Shown here piece after piece: positions 29,260-38,321 of a stretch of 64,000 nt of DNA (the first letter of the stretch is position 1; each line of letters opens with the position of its first letter). The DNA is from Ilumatobacteraceae bacterium (GTDB lineage: Bacteria > Actinomycetota > Acidimicrobiia > Acidimicrobiales > Ilumatobacteraceae). A program made the translations under genes and the position numbers. Below the pieces are notes generated by a model. It ran no database searches and was not told where the DNA came from. It worked only from the letters and a program-made list of their open reading frames with translations. The DNA lies in NCBI GenBank assembly GCA_009691255.1, contig SHUT01000005.1:1-64000 (forward strand), given 5' to 3'.

Positions 29260-29999
29260 TGCGCCATAACGAAACACAAGATCAAGCAAAACGCGAAGAG
29301 CAGAAATTTTTGTTGCAGTCGCTCCGAGATCTTGAGCGTGAGTACCTTGCAGGTGATGTAGATGAGATTGATTACCAGACATTGAAGTCTGGCTACATCG
29401 CTCGAGCAGCAGACATCACGCGTGCGATAGAAACGACAGATGCCCCAGAGCCCGAAGTGGTCCCTCGCCGCGTGCTTCAATCTATTTTTACAGTCGCACT
29501 AATACTGGCAGTCGCACTTGGGGCAGGTTGGTGGGTGGCCGCACAATCTGGGCAACGCTTGCCTGGGCAAAATATCACTGGCGGCACACCAGAAAGCATC
29601 TCTGCCATGCTCTCTCAGGCACGCGCCGTCAACCTCAGCGACCCAGTGCAAGCGATTCAGTTGTATTCAGGCGTGCTCAAAATTGAGCCAGACAATGTTG
29701 AGGCACTGACGTATCGCTCGTGGCTATTGGCTCTATCGGCAAACAGTGCGTCAAACAGTCTGCGCGACACAGCAATGGCTACTGCAATACAGGACTTAAC
29801 AACAGCAACAACGACTGACCCAACGTATCCAGATGCATGGTGTTTTCTGGGAATCGTCGAATTTCGTTTTCTAGACAATGCAGTATTGGCTCAATCACCC
29901 TTAGAGAAATGCCAAGCCCAAAACCCACCGCATGAGGTTGCTTCGTATGTCAAGGCCATCGTGCAACAAGTCAACGAGGCAGTCGCCACAAAAAAATAA
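29256..29999 (+). CDS. ccmI: CcmI/CycH-like TPR protein
   Basis: N-terminal DLEREYLAGDVDEIDYQTLKSGYIARAADI, TM, TPR-like C-terminus; follows ccmH with ATGA overlap. Confidence 0.78.
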   Translation: MMRHNETQDQAKREEQKFLLQSLRDLEREYLAGDVDEIDYQTLKSGYIARAADITRAIETTDAPEPEVVPRRVLQSIFTVALILAVALGAGWWVAAQSGQRLPGQNITGGTPESISAMLSQARAVNLSDPVQAIQLYSGVLKIEPDNVEALTYRSWLLALSANSASNSLRDTAMATAIQDLTTATTTDPTYPDAWCFLGIVEFRFLDNAVLAQSPLEKCQAQNPPHEVASYVKAIVQQVNEAVATKK

Positions 30000-30470
30000 T
30001 TACGACGCAAGTATTTTCGGAGGAGCAAAGCACTCGGCACTGACGAAACGCCCGTAGTCTTTGTGTAAAACGTATACACCTGCCTTGCGAGAATCAGGAG
30101 GGGTTGTCATTTCAAGTCCACGCCTAATAAGCGCTTGCACTGCAGCAGGGATGACATCGCCGTGGCTACATAACACTGAGTTGTCATCGACATTATTAAT
30201 AAAAGCAACGGTGTCTTCAAAGTTTGCTCCTTCAGCCAGTCGGTTGTCGGTGCGTACAATTAGCCCACAATACGCAGCGATTGGTCCAACGGTCTGAATG
30301 CATCTCAGGTATGGACTTGAATACACAGCAGGTGGCGAATAAATCGAAAATGTTTCTACAAGCAATTGAGATTGCTGCATCCCCGCAATCGACAGGGGGC
30401 GATCAAAGTCAGAACCATCCCAGCCTGAGCGGCTGCCAGCCTTGGCGTGTCGAACGAGAAAGACTGGCAT
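30000..30470 (-). CDS. Histidine phosphatase family protein (SixA-like)
   Basis: MPVFLVRHAKAGSRSGWDGSDFDRPLS (RHA), SSPYLRCIQT, LCSHGDV. Confidence 0.88.
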   Translation of the reverse strand: MPVFLVRHAKAGSRSGWDGSDFDRPLSIAGMQQSQLLVETFSIYSPPAVYSSPYLRCIQTVGPIAAYCGLIVRTDNRLAEGANFEDTVAFINNVDDNSVLCSHGDVIPAAVQALIRRGLEMTTPPDSRKAGVYVLHKDYGRFVSAECFAPPKILAS

Positions 30471-30528
30471 AGCGAGAAGCGTAATAACAGAGTTAGCCAA
30501 AGTCTCAAAAATAGGGCAGACTTGCTAT

Positions 30529-31140
30529 GTGGGATTTTTTGATCGCAACCGCCAAGATGTCGAGGCTCAAGGGTTTGATCCTGCTCGTTTGCCGCCAGGT
30601 CAGTATCTGACAGACAGATTTCCAGTCTTGCATGTCGGTGATGTTCCAACATACGCCCAAGGCGAATGGAGCCTCTCGATTACTGGCCTCGTCGATGCTC
30701 CATACACGCTCACGTATGAAGAATTGACGGCTCTGCCGTCGCATACCATTACAACAGATATTCATTGCGTGACTAAGTGGTCAAAGTTCGACACAAGCTG
30801 GACGGGCGTTCGCGTTCGGGACTTGCTGCAACATGCTGGCATGTCGAGTAACGCAACTCATTTTATGGGTCACGCAGAGTATGGCTATACGGCCAACTTG
30901 CCTTTGGCAGATGTCATGGGCGATAACGCACTCGTCGTGTATGCCTTTGAAGGCGAACCAATCGAGTCAATCCATGGTGGCCCAGTTCGCCTGCTGGTTC
31001 CACACTTGTATTTCTGGAAATCACCTAAATGGCTGAGGGGTCTTGAAGCAACGGCAAGCGACAAGCCTGGTTTTTGGGAGCGCAACGGTTATCACATGTA
31101 CGGTGATCCGTTTCAGGAGCAACGCTTCTGGGGTGACTAG
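30529..31140 (+). CDS. Sulfite oxidase/YedY-like molybdopterin-dependent oxidoreductase
   Basis: ITGLVDAPYTLTYEELTALP, TTDIHCVTKWSKFDTSWTGVRVRDLL (Mo-ligating Cys), HGGPVRLLVPHLYFWKSPKWL. GTG start at 30529 inferred. Confidence 0.85.
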   Translation: MGFFDRNRQDVEAQGFDPARLPPGQYLTDRFPVLHVGDVPTYAQGEWSLSITGLVDAPYTLTYEELTALPSHTITTDIHCVTKWSKFDTSWTGVRVRDLLQHAGMSSNATHFMGHAEYGYTANLPLADVMGDNALVVYAFEGEPIESIHGGPVRLLVPHLYFWKSPKWLRGLEATASDKPGFWERNGYHMYGDPFQEQRFWGD

Positions 31141-31156
31141 CGAAAACAATTTTTCG

Positions 31157-31951
31157 CTAGACAGTTGTGGTACAAAATGTGTCGCCCTGGGGCAACGAGC
31201 CAATTGTTGACGGATCAGTATCACCGTATAACACACTAAGCATGCCCTTGACCATGCCGCGATCAACTGCACAGACCACGGGGTTTTCAATCGCTACGTC
31301 TCCAAACGGACAATGACTTGTCACGATTCGTAGTTGGTTATTGCGATTATCCGCGTGGGCTGCAAAGCCGTGAGCAGTGAGCGCATCTGCAACCGCTTGC
31401 ATTGCAGACCGCAAAGATTTTTGACCAGCGGCAAAATCGTGACCAGCTAATCCAGCAGCCATTGCCTTGCCGTATTCTTGACCAACTTCTTCGGCGATTG
31501 CTTGAGCAATTCCGGTCGGGAGCGCAGCGAGTGCTTTACCCAAGAGCGACAACACTAAGTCGTCACTGCGCACCGGAAAGTCCAGAACATCTCCAGCCGA
31601 AGCAGCACGGTAATGCTTGGACGGGCGTCCAGCGCCACCGTGTTCGGCGCGCTCGATGGCGATATCGAGGTATCCGCCTGCTGACAATTTGTCCAGATGG
31701 TGGCGAGCGACATTGGGGTGCAGATCAAATTTTTCAGCCACCTGAGAGGCAGTCGCCCCGTTATGCGCTTCACGTACGAATAAATAGACCGCACGACGGG
31801 TGGGGTCACCAAAAGCAGAGGTAATCGCCGAGACAGTGGCACTGAATGACTTCGGAGTCTTCACAGGGGTAGTCGTTCCTTCTGCCACGCCGTTATTGTA
31901 CCTATAGCCGTCGTACGAATTGTTCGACGCCAACCCCCTAATCCCCGCCAA
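31157..31951 (-). CDS. ArsR/MarR-type HTH regulator with C-terminal Cys motif (SufR-like)
   Basis: FGDPTRRAVYLFVREAHNGATASQVAEKFDLHPNVARHHLDKLSAGGYL winged HTH; C-terminal SHCPFGDVAIENPVVCAVDRG...DTFCTTTV. True start may be downstream of 31951. Confidence 0.8.
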   Translation of the reverse strand: MAGIRGLASNNSYDGYRYNNGVAEGTTTPVKTPKSFSATVSAITSAFGDPTRRAVYLFVREAHNGATASQVAEKFDLHPNVARHHLDKLSAGGYLDIAIERAEHGGAGRPSKHYRAASAGDVLDFPVRSDDLVLSLLGKALAALPTGIAQAIAEEVGQEYGKAMAAGLAGHDFAAGQKSLRSAMQAVADALTAHGFAAHADNRNNQLRIVTSHCPFGDVAIENPVVCAVDRGMVKGMLSVLYGDTDPSTIGSLPQGDTFCTTTV

Positions 31952-31962
31952 CTGGAGACCCT

Positions 31963-33105
31963 ATGAGTACCACCACCGCAGAGCAAGTCATTGAAGCACT
32001 TAGGCCAGTAGAAGACCCTGAACTGCATAGGTCCATTGTCGATCTCGGAATGGTGCGCGATGTCGTGGTTGAGGGCTCAACGGTGTCGCTGACGGTGGTA
32101 CTTACTATTCCGGGGTGTCCCCTACGCAATGAAATCCAAAACCGTGTTGATGGCGCAGTATTGCCATTGGCTGGGATCAGTGCAGTCAATCTCAACTTTG
32201 GAGTCATGACTGACGCAGAGCGAGAAAATGTTCGACGCATTGTGCACGGAGACGCTGCCGCAACAGCTGGATCAAATCCTAAACAGGGTCATTCTGAAGG
32301 AAGAACTATTCCGTTTGCTCAACTCGGAAGCAAGACGCGCCCGATTTTGATTGCATCCGGAAAAGGTGGTGTCGGCAAAAGCAGCGTCACCACCAACCTT
32401 GCAGTTGCGCTCGCTGCGCGTGGACACAGCGTCGGAATCGTTGATGCAGACATCTATGGTTTCTCGATTCCACGGATGCTCGGTACAGACCGCGACCCAG
32501 TCGCAATTGATCAAATGTTGTTGCCCCCAGAAGCATGGGGCGTGCGCTGCATCAGCATCGGATATTTTGTGCCTGAAGGACAAGCAGTTATTTGGCGCGG
32601 ACCAATGTTGCACAAAGCGCTCGAACAATTTCTGACTGACGTATTTTGGGACGAACCCGATTACCTTCTAATTGACATGCCTCCTGGCACCGGAGACATT
32701 GCGCTTAGCCTTAGTCAATATTTGCCAAGGGCAGAAGTTTTCGTCGTCACGACTCCCCAAGAGGCCGCCCAAAAGGTGGCACGTATGTCGGCGTTGATGG
32801 CCCAAAAAGTAAACTTGCCTGTCAAAGGAATCATCGAGAACATGTCGTGGTTTATTGGTGACGATGGCAAGAAGTACGAACTTTTCGGATCAGGCGGTGG
32901 ACAGGCCTTGGCCGATGAACTCGGTGTTCCGTTGCTGGCCCAGATTCCATTCGTGGCGCAGTTGCGTGAAGGCGGAGACAACGGCCGCCCCATCGCAGCC
33001 GTGGCACCAGAGTCCCTGGTAGGGGCTGCTTTCTTTGCTCTTGCTGAGCGCGTAGAAGAACTTAAGCCAAAGAAGTTGTTTAGCAAGAGTCTTAAACTGG
33101 TCTAA
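31963..33105 (+). CDS. Mrp/ApbC Fe-S cluster carrier ATPase with N-terminal MIP18 (DUF59) domain
   Basis: N-terminal EALRPVEDPELHRSIVDLGMV; ASGKGGVGKSSVTTNLAVALAARGHSVGIVDADIYGFSIPRMLG; DMPPGTGDIALSLSQ; GIIENMSWF. Confidence 0.93.
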   Translation: MSTTTAEQVIEALRPVEDPELHRSIVDLGMVRDVVVEGSTVSLTVVLTIPGCPLRNEIQNRVDGAVLPLAGISAVNLNFGVMTDAERENVRRIVHGDAAATAGSNPKQGHSEGRTIPFAQLGSKTRPILIASGKGGVGKSSVTTNLAVALAARGHSVGIVDADIYGFSIPRMLGTDRDPVAIDQMLLPPEAWGVRCISIGYFVPEGQAVIWRGPMLHKALEQFLTDVFWDEPDYLLIDMPPGTGDIALSLSQYLPRAEVFVVTTPQEAAQKVARMSALMAQKVNLPVKGIIENMSWFIGDDGKKYELFGSGGGQALADELGVPLLAQIPFVAQLREGGDNGRPIAAVAPESLVGAAFFALAERVEELKPKKLFSKSLKLV

Positions 33106-33145
33106 CGGCTACGGTCAGTAGACACAGTTCAACAGGAGGACACAC

Positions 33146-33382
33146 GTGGACGTACGTATTGGAGTAACACAGGCAACGCGAGAGATCTCGATTGAACTTG
33201 AAGACGACGCAGCAACGCGCAAAAAAGTCAAGACCGCCGTCGAGGCTGCGCTGTCTGGCACTTCGGACACGTTGTGGATTACGGATAAACGCGGTCGCGA
33301 TATCGGCATTACTGCGGCCAAGATTGCCTATGTTGAAATCGGTTCCGCCGATGCCGATCGGCGTATAGGTTTTGGCAGTTGA
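33146..33382 (+). CDS. DUF3107 family protein
   Basis: 78 aa; VRIGVTQATREISIELEDD...LWITDKRGRDIGITAAKIAYVEIG is the actinobacterial DUF3107 pattern. Confidence 0.8.
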   Translation: MDVRIGVTQATREISIELEDDAATRKKVKTAVEAALSGTSDTLWITDKRGRDIGITAAKIAYVEIGSADADRRIGFGS

Positions 33383-33449
33383 TCTAATAATTGACACATT
33401 GCTCGAGCCCTTGTGAGCCCATAGGGCAGACTTCTTGTGAGGACTTCTG

Positions 33450-34952
33450 ATGGCAACAATCGCTGAACTGGCAAAACTACATACTGAGTTCTCCAAAGAG
33501 CAGGTTGCTCATCTGCAAGCGCTCGCCGGAGAGTGGGGAATGTTGGCAGACTTTTGCTTTGCCGACATGTTGTTGTATGTACCTACCACTGACAACACAT
33601 GGCTAGTGATTGCTCAAGTGCGGGCCGCAACTGGACAGACACTTTATTTGGTGGATTGGGTCGGATCATCGGCTAATTATTCAGAGCGTCCACTTCTGGC
33701 TGAGGCGTATCAATCTGGCGACATTGTTGAAGGCGAAATTGCTGTCGAAGGTATGTCCGATGCATGTCGAATGATGGCGATCCCAGTGCGATATGACGGT
33801 GCCACAATTGCCGTTCTAACTCGCGAATGGAACACGCAAAATAGTCGCCAGCCCGGAGAGCTTGAGCGAACCTATCTCGAAATTTTCCAGCGTTTTGCGC
33901 GCATGATCATGGTAGGCGAGTTTCCGTTTGAAGGTCGTGTTGCCGATGGCAGTGTGGCACCACGAGTGGGGGACGGCGCAGTCGTTCTTGATGCCGAGAC
34001 GCGGGTTCGGTATGCGTCGCCAAACGCAACATCTGCCCTACATAGAGTGGGTATTAGTGCCAATGCGGTTGGTCAGACACTTGCAGAGTTGGGCATGATT
34101 GACAGTCCAGTGCGGCAGGCTTTTGAGCGCCAAGAACCTGTAGTCGAAGAGTTTGAGCAGACTTCTGACGTGACATTACTTACTCGATGTATTCCGATTC
34201 TTGACAAAGTTGACGGTGTCACTGTCGTGACCGGAGCCGTGATGTTGTTGCGCGACGTAACGGAATTGCGCCGCCGTGATCGTTTGCTGTTGTCAAAGGA
34301 TGCAACGATTCGAGAAATTCACCACAGAGTAAAAAATAATCTACAAACTATCTCAGCACTCCTTCGGCTACAGGGGCGGCGACTGGAATCAGAAGAAGCA
34401 AAGGCTGCCGTTGCGGAGTCAGTTCGGCGGATTCGAACAATTGCATTAGTGCACGAAACTTTGTCTCGAGAGCCCGGTGACGACGTTGCTTTCATTGAAA
34501 TCGTCAGACCACTTGTGCGCCTCGTCGAAGAAGGTTTGCAGTCGCCTGATCGCCCCGTGAGGTTTGTTCTTCACGGTGACGGAGGTCGTTTACCGGCAAA
34601 CATTGCGACGCCACTATCGGTGGTGTTGACAGAGTTGCTCCAAAATGCCATTGACCATGGATTTCCAGAAGGGGAAGGTGGCGGCACAGTTGCGGTGCAA
34701 CTTGACGCTGACGATGAATACCTCAACATCACCGTGATCGATGATGGTCGAGGAATCGACCCAGATTTTGATCTCTCCACAGCAACTGGTCTTGGGCTTT
34801 CAATTGTGCGAACTCTTGTGACAACTGAGTTAGCCGGAACAATCGACATGCGCGCGGCCACAACACAAGAACTAGAACTCGTAGAACTGTCGTTGCGTCC
34901 CGGCTATACCGGTACAGTAATCGAATTGCGGGTTCCGCTTAGTGCGGAATAA
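33450..34952 (+). CDS. Sensor histidine kinase, PdtaS-like (GAF-PAS-HisKA_2)
   Basis: REIHHRVKNNLQTISALLRLQGRRLESEEAKAAV H-box, VLTELLQNAIDHGFPEG N-box, DDGRGIDPDFDLSTATGLGLSIVRTLV G-box. Confidence 0.92.
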   Translation: MATIAELAKLHTEFSKEQVAHLQALAGEWGMLADFCFADMLLYVPTTDNTWLVIAQVRAATGQTLYLVDWVGSSANYSERPLLAEAYQSGDIVEGEIAVEGMSDACRMMAIPVRYDGATIAVLTREWNTQNSRQPGELERTYLEIFQRFARMIMVGEFPFEGRVADGSVAPRVGDGAVVLDAETRVRYASPNATSALHRVGISANAVGQTLAELGMIDSPVRQAFERQEPVVEEFEQTSDVTLLTRCIPILDKVDGVTVVTGAVMLLRDVTELRRRDRLLLSKDATIREIHHRVKNNLQTISALLRLQGRRLESEEAKAAVAESVRRIRTIALVHETLSREPGDDVAFIEIVRPLVRLVEEGLQSPDRPVRFVLHGDGGRLPANIATPLSVVLTELLQNAIDHGFPEGEGGGTVAVQLDADDEYLNITVIDDGRGIDPDFDLSTATGLGLSIVRTLVTTELAGTIDMRAATTQELELVELSLRPGYTGTVIELRVPLSAE

Positions 34953-34955
34953 GAA

Positions 34956-35255
34956 TCAACTAACGCGAGAGTTGCGCAGTTGGGAGGCAATGTCTCGGCG
35001 AATCTGTCGACGTTCTTCTTCGGATGTTCCACCCCACACACCAGTGTCTTGATTTGTCTCAATTGCAAATTCAAGACAGTCAACTGAGACTGGACACTCA
35101 CCACAGACGCTCTTTGCACGAGAAATTTGCAAGAGTGCTTGACCGGTGGTGCCGATAGGAAAAAATAATTCAGGATCTGTATCTCTGCATATCGCTCCGT
35201 CACGCCATGTGTAATCGGCACTTCCAAGAGCGAGGCTAGACGCGAGGATTGACAC
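34956..35255 (-). CDS. WhiB family Fe-S transcriptional regulator
   Basis: GAICRDTDPELFFPIG, AKSVCGECPVSVDCLEFAIETNQDTGVWGGTSEEERRQIRR (four Cys and GVWGG turn). Confidence 0.95.
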   Translation of the reverse strand: MSILASSLALGSADYTWRDGAICRDTDPELFFPIGTTGQALLQISRAKSVCGECPVSVDCLEFAIETNQDTGVWGGTSEEERRQIRRDIASQLRNSRVS

Positions 35256-35457
35256 GTCGGGTTCCTTTGCGGGGGTTAGGGATGCAATGCATCGGTGGAC
35301 AAAATTTCGTAGTTTCCCACAAGGGCAAACGCTATGGGAAAACGAGCGATATCACAAGTGGAAAAGCAAAGTTCCATGCATGTATTTTATTTTTATTTTG
35401 TCCGCTTTTGCCCAAAGACTGGTATGCATTTGTCGCTCCTGTGCTATCACTTGAGGA

Positions 35458-36177
35458 ATGCCCAGTCTCCCGTTGCACCATCATCGCACCCAAGTGATAG
35501 CTCACCGCGGTGCATCTCATGCTGAACCCGAGAACACACTCACAGCCTTTGCCAAGGCTGTGGACATGGGTGCAGATGCCGTAGAACTTGACGTTCGGCT
35601 GTCACGCGATGGTGTCATGGTGGTCCATCACGATGCCAGGCTCAAGGACGGTCGTGTCATTGTGCAGACCGATGCACGAGAATTGCCTTTATATATTCCC
35701 GCGCTCGAACAAGCATTGGATGCATGTTCAGGGTTGTGGGTCAATATCGAGATCAAAAATGACCCAAACGAACCAGACTTTGACCCAGGGGAGATACTGG
35801 CGGCTCAGGTGGCAGACATGTTGAGAGGTCGCGCTGAGTACGACCGCTGGTTAATCTCATGCTTTCGTCGCGAGACCGTTGACGCCATGCATGCACTCTT
35901 GCCTGATGTAGGCACGGCATGGCTCACTACAGGCGTACGAGATGCAGATATTGCCAGTGTTGCGGCTGGGTTGCGCGACTCAGGTCATCTTGCTCTGCAT
36001 CCGTGGGTCAATCTGTTGACAGAGCATGTAATCGAGGTCTGTCACGAGAATGGTCTTGAGGTCAACACGTGGACATGCGACGACCCTGCTCGGATGCAAC
36101 AAATAATCTCATGGGGAGTTGATGGTATCTGCACCAACGTGCCCGAGGTCGCGATAGCGGTGTTGGCTACGCCGTAG
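35458..36177 (+). CDS. Glycerophosphodiester phosphodiesterase family protein
   Basis: VIAHRGASHAEPENTLTAFAKAVDMGADAVELDVRLSRDGVMVVHHDARL. Confidence 0.93.
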   Translation: MPSLPLHHHRTQVIAHRGASHAEPENTLTAFAKAVDMGADAVELDVRLSRDGVMVVHHDARLKDGRVIVQTDARELPLYIPALEQALDACSGLWVNIEIKNDPNEPDFDPGEILAAQVADMLRGRAEYDRWLISCFRRETVDAMHALLPDVGTAWLTTGVRDADIASVAAGLRDSGHLALHPWVNLLTEHVIEVCHENGLEVNTWTCDDPARMQQIISWGVDGICTNVPEVAIAVLATP

Positions 36178-36285
36178 CCCGCCCCAGCAGCCCTGGGACA
36201 AATGATGCACGATCCGTCGTCTGATTTCGTACTATGTAGACCAAACTTTGTTCGCACACGCGGGTGTCGGCTCTAACCTCAGGGT

Positions 36286-37062
36286 ATGGCTTCTTTGTTA
36301 TCTGACCCAGTTGCACAATTTCGACTCGACAACAAGGTCGCACTTGTTACAGGGGCTTCGTCAGGTTTGGGAGCCAGATTTGCCAGAGTTTTGCACGCAG
36401 CTGGGGCAAGTGTTGTGATTTCTGCTCGCCGCAAAGATCGTCTTGATGCGTTAGCGACAGATCTGCCAGGGGCTGTTGTCATCGTGTGTGACTTGGCAGA
36501 CTCGGCGCAGCGCGAGAATCTGATTGCTCAAACTATTGAGCAACGTGGACGTATTGACGTGCTTGTAAATAATGCCGGACTCGGATATTCATACGGAATT
36601 GAACATGAAACACTTGAGCAATTTCGCGAAGTCATGGAGATCAACACAACAGCAGTGTGGCACTTAGCAAAATTAGCCGGTGTTCACATGGTGCAACAAG
36701 GTAATGGCAGCATCGTCAATGTGGCGAGTATGTTGGGACTGGTGGGCTCGACTCCGGTCAAGCAGGCAAACTATTGCGCAAGCAAGGGTGCAGTGATCAG
36801 TCTGACGCGAGAACTCGCATTGCAATGGGCGCGCAAAGGTGTGCGCGTGAACGCACTGTGTCCGGGGTGGTTTTTGACAGAGATGACAGCAGAGATGGAT
36901 ACAGACGAGGGGTCACGGCGCTTTATCGCTCAGAACTCGCCAATTCCGCGTCTGGGAGAAGAGCACGAACTAGACGGTGCGCTGTTGTTTCTAGCGAGTA
37001 ACGCCTCGTCGTTTATGACGGGGCAAGAGCTCGTTATAGATGGTGGCTGGACTGCTCGATGA
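36286..37062 (+). CDS. SDR family oxidoreductase
   Basis: VALVTGASSGLGARFARVLHAAG, NNAGLGYS, YCASKGAVISLTREL. Confidence 0.9.
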   Translation: MASLLSDPVAQFRLDNKVALVTGASSGLGARFARVLHAAGASVVISARRKDRLDALATDLPGAVVIVCDLADSAQRENLIAQTIEQRGRIDVLVNNAGLGYSYGIEHETLEQFREVMEINTTAVWHLAKLAGVHMVQQGNGSIVNVASMLGLVGSTPVKQANYCASKGAVISLTRELALQWARKGVRVNALCPGWFLTEMTAEMDTDEGSRRFIAQNSPIPRLGEEHELDGALLFLASNASSFMTGQELVIDGGWTAR

Positions 37063-38321
37063 GCGCTGAGTTACCAGATACGCCTCCGGTGCTATCGGCG
37101 CGTCAAGTATTGGCATCGCCTGCTGTTTCAGCATTTTTAGTTTCGCAATTCGTCATCACTGTTGGCGTTATGATGCAAGCTGCAACATTGGGAAAGCATG
37201 TCTTTGATATAACGGGAAATGAAGTCGATATTGGTTGGCTCGGGTTGGCTGAATTCTTGCCAGCCGCAGCACTTGTTTTATTGACCGGAATCATCGCCGA
37301 CCATTTCAATCGCAAATATGTTGCGATCATCGGGCTAATCGGCGAGATGTTGTGTTCAGTTGCACTTGCGTTATATGCGCGTTCAGACCCGAGTTCAACG
37401 ACACCAATATTTGTGATTGCCGTATTCTTCGGCACCTCGCGCGCATTTATGGCGGCAGGTATTCGACCAATCGCCCGTACGATTGCACCAGTAGGCGGAT
37501 TACCCCGAGTGGTAGCGATGTATAGCGCAACATGGACCGGGGCAGCAATCATCGGGCCAGCGGCAAGTGGGTTTTTATACTCCGTTGATCCGTGGGTCGC
37601 GTATGCAACATCAGCTGCCTTGATCTTTGTCGGCATTGTTTTGTTGACGGGTGTCGCCGTTCCGCACGATCTAGTGCGACAAAAAGCGGCTGAGCGTCCA
37701 ACAATCAAGCACGCTCTTGAAGGTTTGCAATTTGTTCGACGTACTCCGATCTTGCTGGCAGCAATTTCCCTCGACCTTTTTGCAGTTCTTTTTGGGGGAG
37801 CGATTGCGTTACTGCCCGTGATTGCCAAAGAGCAGTTGCTTGTGGGTGATGTTGCTTATGGTTGGTTGCGAGCAGCCGGGGGTATCGGCGCAGCCACAAT
37901 GGCGATGTTTCTGGCAGTAAAACCAATTACGCGTGGCATCGGCAAATTACTGCTCGCAGTTGTAGGTCTTTTTGGCGCCGGAACAATTGTTCTTGGCACG
38001 ACTCATATTTATGCGGTGGCGTTTTTGGCAGTTGTTGTCGTGAGCGCTGCTGACATGGTCAGCGTGTTCATCCGCGGTTCACTTGTACCACTCGTGACTC
38101 CCGATGAAAAACTAGGAAGAGTGATGGCCGTAGAGAATGTCTTCATTGGCGCCTCAAACGAACTCGGCGCATTTGAGTCCGGACTAGTAGCGGGCGCGAT
38201 TGGCACACCAGCCACGGTGGTGGGCGGAGGGATAGCAACTATTGCCATTGTGGGCGTGTGGTGGTTCGGATTCCCGTCTTTGCGAAATGTTGATAGATTT
38301 GAGGATCTCGAACTGGCATAA
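37059..38321 (+). CDS. MFS transporter
   Basis: 420 aa, about 10-12 TM segments; ATGA overlap with upstream SDR. Confidence 0.88.
   Translation: MSAELPDTPPVLSARQVLASPAVSAFLVSQFVITVGVMMQAATLGKHVFDITGNEVDIGWLGLAEFLPAAALVLLTGIIADHFNRKYVAIIGLIGEMLCSVALALYARSDPSSTTPIFVIAVFFGTSRAFMAAGIRPIARTIAPVGGLPRVVAMYSATWTGAAIIGPAASGFLYSVDPWVAYATSAALIFVGIVLLTGVAVPHDLVRQKAAERPTIKHALEGLQFVRRTPILLAAISLDLFAVLFGGAIALLPVIAKEQLLVGDVAYGWLRAAGGIGAATMAMFLAVKPITRGIGKLLLAVVGLFGAGTIVLGTTHIYAVAFLAVVVVSAADMVSVFIRGSLVPLVTPDEKLGRVMAVENVFIGASNELGAFESGLVAGAIGTPATVVGGGIATIAIVGVWWFGFPSLRNVDRFEDLELA

Noticed and set aside
35256-35457. 202-bp AT-rich WhiB/GDPD intergenic region considered as an ncRNA or uORF
   Set aside because: No convincing conserved structure by eye; overlapping small ORFs lack support. 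Only a normal divergent promoter region can be claimed.
37103-37828. 241-aa minus-strand ORF inside the MFS transporter
   Set aside because: Antisense shadow of a transmembrane gene in a coupled operon; no recognisable motif.
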